This document shows, piece after piece, positions 17,611 to 22,807 of a stretch of 22,807 nt of DNA; position 1 is the first letter of the stretch; the number at the start of each line of letters is the position of its first letter. The DNA comes from Gracilariopsis chorda (lineage: Eukaryota > Rhodophyta > Florideophyceae > Gracilariales > Gracilariaceae), in contig NBIV01000559.1 in the NCBI GenBank assembly GCA_003194525.1, forward strand, positions 1-22,807. Reading direction: 5' to 3'. The translations under genes and the position numbers were made by a program. The notes below the pieces were generated by a model that did no database searches, was not told where the DNA came from, and worked only from the letters and a program-made list of their open reading frames with translations.

Positions 17611-19920
17611 CTAACGACCGCGACCACGGCCACGACCAGGAGTCTGGGCACGGGCAGACCGCCTCGGAATCGGAGGCAAGCTCCCCTCCCTCGACGAGGC
17701 AGACCAAACCGTGGCGGGCTTGGAAACGACGACCCTCCGCGGACCGCTGGGAGGACCGGAAGCCGGCGCCTGAGGCATTGGCTCATCCTCATAAAGGTCA
17801 ACCACTTCGTTCGCCACCGCGGGAGCGACAGCGGATGGAGCCCCCCGACCGCCATGGGACTCCTTATATAGGTCCGTGATGGCCTGGGAAGCGATACGCT
17901 CACCCTCCATCCGCAAGGTCAAATCGTCCAACGTGGGAGCCTCTCCGGTAGGAGAACCCGCAGTACCCTCCGGACGGGCAAGGGCAACAGCAACGGCCAA
18001 CGTGGCCGGATTGTTCGAGGCCATTTCGGGATCGTAGGCTTCAGCTTCCATAAGGAGGTGGCCATACAGTTCCAACGACCGAACCGAGTGGACGCGGATA
18101 CTCTCCAGGAGACGCATCTGCTCCTCAGCAGTCCGCCTCATCATCTGACCGCCGGTGTGAACGCGACGAATCCAAGTACGGGCAGACAGGACAGCAGCTT
18201 CAACCGATTCGGGCTTACTCTCCCCGAAGCTCTCGCACACAGTGCATAGGGCATCGAAAGCCTCTTCAATGGCGGGCGTGAGCCACGGCTCATCGGTCTG
18301 CGAGCCCCTCTCCACCCGCTGACGGATTGGAGCGGGCACGGACGGTGTCGTCGGATAAGGAACCGAACGGAAGCCGGTGGAACCCAGCGGAGCAACAGGA
18401 ACCGATGTCGGAGGAGGCGCCTGGCCAATGGCCACCGGGCCGCGTGATATCAGCTTGGGGGCAGCACGGAAGTCCGACTCCAGATAACCGCTCGGGAAGT
18501 AGTTGCTGACTGTAACCTCCTTCCACTCGGGGCGACGACCGGCCGGAAGCTCCTGCCGGGAAATGGGCCCACTGTTCCCGCTCGCGGGCATGGTGGGGAA
18601 CTCCCCAGTGAAGAAGTCATACCACAGAAAGCCCGGGGTACTGGACCAGTCGGTTTCCACCGACAGACGCAACGCACGCTCCGCACCGGCCGTAGGGATC
18701 CGAGAGCCACGCAGGATGTTCTGTAACCCCATGCCGCGGATCAAGTCCACAAGGCCGAGCGGCAGTGGTAGCAGACGGCCATAATGTGGGCCTTCATCCA
18801 TCTCGTATAACCGATCATCCCGGTCACGGGTGTATACGGACACGCCGTTAATCGCAGCCTGAAGGAAGGCCATGAAAGAGAACAGCGCCCACTCCGCGTA
18901 TACTATCTGGAAGATGCGATCCGAAAACGGTCCAGAATTCAACACCTCGGTGGTGTGATACACCAATATCGGAGGAGTCGGGACCGACAGGTTGCGACTT
19001 ACATCGTAGTCCTTCCAGCCCGTCGGGATAGGCATGTACGCACCAATTCGGTCGCTAGGTGCCAGGTCATGGAACTCGACATTGTGCCAGCAGTAGAAGT
19101 ACCCCAGCGATGACCGAATACGGGCTTCCGTGGCGGCGTTGTCACCCCAGAGGGAGCGACGCAGCCAATACAGTTCGTCAAAAGGGGGCTCAAACATAAT
19201 GAGCTCCAACAGGTTGTGGCGCCCGGACGCTGGAAAGTAGGGGTCATCCTGCATCCGCTTCAACAGACGCTGGAGACGCAACTGGTAGTCCACTTCCTCC
19301 GGGCAACGGACAAACGGCATATCGCATCGCCCGAAAGTCCGAGAAGGGTAAACACCGCACGGGATTGGCAGATGGGCCCAAAGGGCCCTCCAAGCTTCTT
19401 CGTCAGTCCGCTTCGGATTACGAACGCTTAGCTCCGCATTGGTCCGGACGGATGGAATCCGACCAAACCGAACAGCGTCGAGATATTGCGTAGCGAGGCG
19501 CTGATACTCCAGCACGGACAGCGGAGGCTCGCGGTCCTGACGGTTTGGACGGTAATCGCGCTGAGCCCGATGGTCGAGATGCTGACCGGGAAGAGGAAGC
19601 GTGCGCGCAACAACTGGCATATTACCCGAAGATGGACCAGCCGCATGGGCATAAGGATCAATAGGGGGAGGCATGGCGGATGGCAGGGCAAGGGGAGGTG
19701 CGCACGCTGTTGGTTCGGAGTCGGTGGTGACTGGGGAAGGAACCATGGCGGGTATAAGTAGCGGGAGAAGCTGGCGAGGCGCTAGGGAGGAACTCACCAA
19801 AAGGAAGGAAGAAGGATACCCGAACGGACGGCGAGCGAATGCATACCCAGGCAACGACCGCCACGGCGCGGTTATAAACGCCCGTACGGACAATAACCGG
19901 GCTAATGCAGCCCCGCCCAT
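17611..19920 (-). CDS. Conserved antisense ORF of element B, unknown function
   Basis: Open for 769 codons on the strand opposite to gag-pol, ending TAG at 17611-17613. The likely start is Met59 (ATG 19744-19746, context GCCATGG), giving about 711 aa; the first 58 codons look like leader. No family recognised. Visible parts: Pro-rich N-terminus; a folded-looking middle with many aromatic residues, including the block GYF-x5-NVE-x4-APS-x-R-x-G-x-Y-x2-IP (about 271-295) shared with the antisense ORF of A; a Pro/Ser linker; a predicted helical region (about 540-640); an acidic motif VVDLYEDEP; and a basic tail ending GRGRGRGR, suggestive of RNA or nuclear binding. It does not overlap sense genes. 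It is not env-like in strand or features. Confidence 0.85.
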   Translation of the reverse strand: MGGAALARLLSVRAFITAPWRSLPGYAFARRPFGYPSSFLLVSSSLAPRQLLPLLIPAMVPSPVTTDSEPTACAPPLALPSAMPPPIDPYAHAAGPSSGNMPVVARTLPLPGQHLDHRAQRDYRPNRQDREPPLSVLEYQRLATQYLDAVRFGRIPSVRTNAELSVRNPKRTDEEAWRALWAHLPIPCGVYPSRTFGRCDMPFVRCPEEVDYQLRLQRLLKRMQDDPYFPASGRHNLLELIMFEPPFDELYWLRRSLWGDNAATEARIRSSLGYFYCWHNVEFHDLAPSDRIGAYMPIPTGWKDYDVSRNLSVPTPPILVYHTTEVLNSGPFSDRIFQIVYAEWALFSFMAFLQAAINGVSVYTRDRDDRLYEMDEGPHYGRLLPLPLGLVDLIRGMGLQNILRGSRIPTAGAERALRLSVETDWSSTPGFLWYDFFTGEFPTMPASGNSGPISRQELPAGRRPEWKEVTVSNYFPSGYLESDFRAAPKLISRGPVAIGQAPPPTSVPVAPLGSTGFRSVPYPTTPSVPAPIRQRVERGSQTDEPWLTPAIEEAFDALCTVCESFGESKPESVEAAVLSARTWIRRVHTGGQMMRRTAEEQMRLLESIRVHSVRSLELYGHLLMEAEAYDPEMASNNPATLAVAVALARPEGTAGSPTGEAPTLDDLTLRMEGERIASQAITDLYKESHGGRGAPSAVAPAVANEVVDLYEDEPMPQAPASGPPSGPRRVVVSKPATVWSASSREGSLPPIPRRSARAQTPGRGRGRGR
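19872..19877 (-). promoter_or_regulatory. Possible TATA box for the B antisense ORF
   Basis: TTATAA, read on the minus strand within GTTTATAACC, lies about 125 bases upstream of the preferred ATG at 19746 and downstream of the first in-frame ATG at 19920. If used, the transcript would begin after codon 1, which favours Met59 as start. Weak evidence. Confidence 0.25.
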
Positions 19921-20603
19921 GTCACCTCGGGACCCTCATAGGACGTGTACCAGGACGCCCCCTTGGCTACGGTATGCACCATCCCCCTCCAGCCGCCACG
20001 TACCCCCGGTACCTCTGTCCACGCCGGGCAGTAAGTGGACGTTGGGACTGTCGGAACACTGCGCCGTCACAACCGCTTGAAAGGTAATGGCTCATACCGA
20101 CGGGAACACGACGCCCGCCCTGGAACCCGACCGCTCTCCGATCTCCGCCCACCTCGCAACCGGCCAAAGGCCTCAAGACCAAGACCGTTCGGGAGAAACG
20201 GACATATTCCCCCCCCGGCCTGGGCAGGCCACTTCGGTGCGCCCACGCCTATCGCGCGTGGCTCGGCGCCTGGGCATGCTGTGCTGTTCCTACACGGCGA
20301 TGCTACCCCTGAAGTGTGCGGTGTATTCCGCTATTGGGAGAAGGGGGCGCGAACCGCTTGATGGAAAGGGCGGGGCGTTCCGCTATTCGGTCTGATGGCG
20401 CGCCACTCGCCAATGGATTTCGGCATTCAACCGAACGGTCGACGAAGGCGTACCCAAGTGTCTGAGCGCGCAGGTGGCATTTGGCCACCGCGGTCAGACA
20501 TATCGTAGGGTGCGCCGAGTGCGTACCGTCTGACCAAATTGCACTTACCTCCGCCATCGCGACCGACCGGACATGGGCGCGCTACGAGGACGTGGCGCGA
20601 ACT
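19921..20603. other. Long untranslated region between antisense ORF and 3' polypurine tract of B
   Basis: About 680 bp without a supported gene; the short ORFs on both strands overlap each other and resemble nothing. It would be the 3' UTR of the genomic RNA and the upstream region of the antisense ORF. Two hairpins stand near its end (20473-20535). Confidence 0.5.
20473..20535. repeat. Two adjacent hairpins upstream of the B 3' polypurine tract
   Basis: First hairpin: GGTGGC-ATTTG-GCCACC (20473-20489). Second hairpin: GGTCAGAC (20492-20499) pairing with GTCTGACC (20528-20535) across a 28-base loop. They are only two bases apart and could form an RNA element in the genomic RNA or a promoter structure for the antisense ORF. 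Confidence 0.65.
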
Positions 20604-20616
20604 AAGAAGGGAGGTA
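20604..20616 (+). promoter_or_regulatory. 3' polypurine tract of element B
   Basis: AAGAAGGGAGG followed by TA lies immediately before the 3' LTR. It primes plus-strand synthesis in this family. The TA spacer matches that of element A. Confidence 0.85.
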
Positions 20617-21223
20617 TGTGGAATAGCGGACGTGCAGGTAAGGTGGGGAATGCGAGTAACCGAGCGGATGACAGACCGGGAATTGGACAGGTTGTACACG
20701 TGCGTGCTTGTGCACATGATCAGAACGCGTACCGAGATTTTCCGTGCGGTACACTAATTTTTAGTATTTATAGCTAGGGTAGTATTAGTGACCCATGTGC
20801 GGCCGACGGGCCTGCACCTCGAGGCCCATTACAGTGCCCTCGAGGTGAGCCACTAGGGCTTGGGCTAGTATATAGGTACCACTACGGTCACTACCCCTTT
20901 TCGAGTAAAGCCAGACGTTCCTTGACCAAGTCTACGAGCACCTACTTCTAGTTCGCGATACAGACGGCGCACTAGGTAGCGCAGCTAGTCTGACCGGACA
21001 CCACTAGTGGTACACGACCGCCAACACCCAACGCGTGCACACTGACCACGCCTGGCGCAGTTGTCCGTGCGGTTCCACCGCCCTCGCCCGACGTCTCCTG
21101 ACCGACCGCTTCGGATCCTTGAGCCCATCCTCCGTCCGGGCTTCCTAGGAAACTACACCCACCAACCGCTGAAGCCTCGGCCGACCGGTTGGCACCTTTC
21201 ATTTAAGCACTACGCTTCCCACA
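20617..21223 (+). repeat. 3' LTR of element B (607 bp)
   Basis: Starts TGTGGAATAG and ends CTTCCCACA. Compared with the 5' LTR by eye it has about 14 substitutions and one base missing in the terminal C run. The TATA-like box (20868-20875) and the dyad (20815-20847) are kept. Confidence 0.95.
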
Positions 21224-21228
21224 AGCAG
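21224..21228. repeat. Target site duplication of B, right copy (AGCAG)
   Basis: Exact match to 10255-10259, directly after the CA end of the 3' LTR. Confidence 0.95.
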
Positions 21229-21311
21229 CAAGCTCCATACTACACTACACTAACTGGCATAGCCAGGGAAGAACACCAGGAAACTGGACAAAAGGGGCTC
21301 ACTCTTCGCCG
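21229..21311 (+). other. A sequence resuming after B, before the antisense ORF stop
   Basis: Non-coding remainder of the region between A pol and the A antisense ORF. No gene seen. Confidence 0.6.
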
Positions 21312-22807
21312 TCACCCCGCTGGGGATAGAAGGTCCGGCACTTGCCGCCAAAGGGTCCGCAGCCGCTCGGCTGGAGACAACCCCTCTGGGAAAGCTTCCG
21401 TGCTAGCGCCGGTTTCCTCTACGTCCACTCCCGGGTTCTTCCGGTTCGTTATCGACCATTGGGTCATCCCCGCCGTATGTGCGGTAGTAGTTGTCAGAAT
21501 CGACGTACCCCACCGGTGGTCTTCCGGCACATGCCAGGGCGTATCGCGAAGCTCGCGCGCCTCCTCGGAGGAAATTTCCCGGAACTCCCAGGGGTCGAAG
21601 TAGATAAAATCCCCCGCAAGGGCGGTGTTTCTACCCAGTCCCGGACCACCGGTGTTACCGCTGCCGCCATCCGGAGGACCGCTTTGCTCCAGCGGGACCT
21701 CACTCCAGCTAACGCTGTCGATGTACCCAAGTAATTGGAGACCTCTTCATTGTTGGCTTGGGCCCCCAAGGGGGATGCGAAGATCCAAATTGCGGATCGT
21801 TGCCCGCACACGCAGTGGGAGGAACCAGAGACGAAACTGGTCGTACGCCTCGTTGAGGATATAAGCCGCAGCGCGGGCCGCCCACTCCCTAACCACTACG
21901 GACCACAGCCCCGACGGGGATCCTGCATGAGCAGCAAACCACGGTACGTAAGTACCGGCGGGAGTTCTATGTAGCACCCCCAGCAGGCTTCATGGAAGCG
22001 CCACCACTCGGGGATTGCTACATACCGACTAGTCCGGTGAGATGGCGCAATCCGCTCTATCTCCACATTCTGATACGGGATGAAATACCGAATCGGGATC
22101 GCCAACGCTGCCCATAGCGGATGAATTTCTGGAGGACGTTTGACCGGTATTACCGGGAAAGATAGCGGAACTCCACCCGAATATCGGTAGCTCCCAACAA
22201 AGGGCTTCTTGCCGCGCTGCGGGGAAATTCTTCCAAGCGAGGGTCTCGAGGCAGGACAGGTTTGTCGCCGTACCCAATCTACCCGCGAGTGCGGCAGTGG
22301 CTAACGTCGAAGCCAAACTCCGGTGGGACCGGTACATCGAATGGAGCCCGGCTCTCTCGTTCGCATGCCATGCGCGTCAACGCGGTCTGCGCGCGCAGCG
22401 ACGGTCTCGCCCGAATTCCTTCGGAGGTGGTGACGAAGAAATCACATCCGGTGACGCCAATCCCACGATGTGGTGACTGCTCTGGCAGATCCCGGAAGGG
22501 TGTCTGAACCATCCGCATAAGCGGTGACCAATCCCTAATTGAGGACAGCGACCGGGTGAAACCAAGGGGCAAGGCGCAGGCGCGACGCGTGATTCCGATT
22601 CATCGGGCTGAGCCCCACCAGGGTGTTGTAGGTTGGCCAGTTGAACGCCGGAGCGGTTCCGGAGGACCCCACCGAAGGTGGTAGTGCGAAGGGGTGGTCG
22701 GCTGTAGCAGCCATATTCCCCGGTTGTACCGGATGTCGATCGCCCTGAGGCAGGGGAACTGACCGGAAACCGGTGGTGTATCGCCCGAGAGGCCTCGGAG
22801 GTTGACT
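21312..22807 (-). pseudogene. Antisense ORF of element A, right copy (partial, frame-broken)
   Basis: Second copy of the A antisense ORF, with its stop codon (TGA on the minus strand, 21312-21314) and its N-terminus beyond the right edge. By comparison with the left copy the whole ORF would be about 545 codons, shorter than in B, and it lacks the helical region and the Gly-Arg tail; the A protein ends LLSPAG. The frame is broken at places different from the left copy. For example, near 21515 the left copy keeps the frame while this one loses a G, and near 21646 this copy keeps the frame while the left lost a C. An intact ancestral frame therefore existed very recently, or consensus errors are involved. 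Confidence 0.65.
21385..22807. repeat. Direct repeat, right copy of the 1.42-kb terminal redundancy
   Basis: Partner of 1-1424. The offset is 21,384 bases, which would be the length of one tandem unit or of a circle. Confidence 0.95.

Larger units (their letters stand above)
10260..21223 (+). mobile_element. Element B: complete nested Ty3/Gypsy chromovirus with antisense ORF (10,964 bp)
   Basis: Complete LTR retrotransposon flanked by the duplication AGCAG. Order: 5' LTR, PBS, gag, pol (protease-RT-RNase H-integrase-chromodomain), antisense ORF, untranslated region, polypurine tract, 3' LTR. The three long ORFs have no internal stop or frameshift over about 8.4 kb, yet the LTRs differ at about 14 of 607 positions, so this is not a brand-new insertion. 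It is clearly related to A in pol, gag, antisense ORF and PBS, but its LTR is unrelated at the nucleotide level. Confidence 0.95.
1620..22807 (+). mobile_element. Element A: outer Ty3/Gypsy chromovirus, host of the B insertion, 3' end outside the window
   Basis: LTR, PBS, gag, pol with chromodomain, then an antisense ORF, interrupted by B at 10260-21223. Without B it would span about 11.2 kb with two LTRs. The 3' LTR is not in the window. At least five nonsense changes, several frameshifts and an integrase active-site change mark it as defective. The segment 1-1619 is the 3' internal end of another, or the same, A copy. Confidence 0.85.

Noticed and set aside
19745..19800. A GTGAGT on the minus strand that could be a 5' splice site in the antisense ORF leader of B
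   Set aside because: The only nearby acceptor would give an intron of about 27 bases, and the ORF is open without splicing.
17611..19920. Antisense ORF as an envelope gene
   Set aside because: Wrong strand for env, no convincing signal peptide or transmembrane segment. The hydrophobic stretch in the first 58 codons probably precedes the true start.
20035..20395. Small ORFs in the B 3' untranslated region
   Set aside because: They overlap each other in several frames, have no recognisable motif, and have no counterpart in A.

Overview
The window is eukaryotic mobile DNA and holds no host gene that I can support. It consists almost entirely of two Ty3/Gypsy LTR retrotransposons, both with chromodomain-tailed pol (chromovirus type), one nested inside the other. 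A fungal host is my best guess, from chromodomain-tailed pol and compact intron-free architecture, but nothing here proves it. No bacterial genes, tRNA, rRNA or CRISPR array were seen.

Layout. 1-1563: antisense ORF of one copy of the outer element (A), running off the left edge. 1608-1619: A polypurine tract. 1620-2447: one A LTR. 2451-2468: primer binding site. 2553-4720: A gag (broken). 4738-10143: A pol (broken) with protease, RT, RNase H, integrase, a long linker and a chromodomain. 10144-10259: A sequence downstream of pol. 10260-21223: complete inner element B, flanked by the 5-bp target duplication AGCAG. It has a 608-bp 5' LTR, gag (to 13096), pol (13225-17286, 1353 aa, intact), a 769-codon antisense ORF (17611-19920), a 0.7-kb untranslated stretch, a polypurine tract and a 607-bp 3' LTR. 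21229-22807: the rest of A, with its antisense ORF again, running off the right edge.

Three points stand out. (1) Positions 1-1424 and 21385-22807 are the same sequence, so A has a single LTR between two internal regions. The window reads as a 21.38-kb tandem unit or a one-LTR circle. (2) Two clearly diverged elements each carry a homologous antisense ORF of unknown function between pol and the 3' LTR. This is the best candidate for an undescribed component. (3) The two 1.42-kb end copies differ by about 19 small indels but only one substitution, whereas B's two LTRs differ by about 14 substitutions and one indel. Many of the indels lie in short inverted repeats, which are unusually dense across element A.

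How the parts work together: by family knowledge, Gag forms the particle. Pol is made at a lower level, here probably by a -1 shift because pol lies in the -1 frame in both elements. RT is primed at the PBS by a tRNA (probably tRNA-Tyr), second-strand synthesis starts at the polypurine tract, and integrase with its chromodomain directs insertion. B's enzymatic residues look intact. A is defective: its integrase has Asn for the second catalytic Asp, and gag and pol carry several stops and frameshifts.
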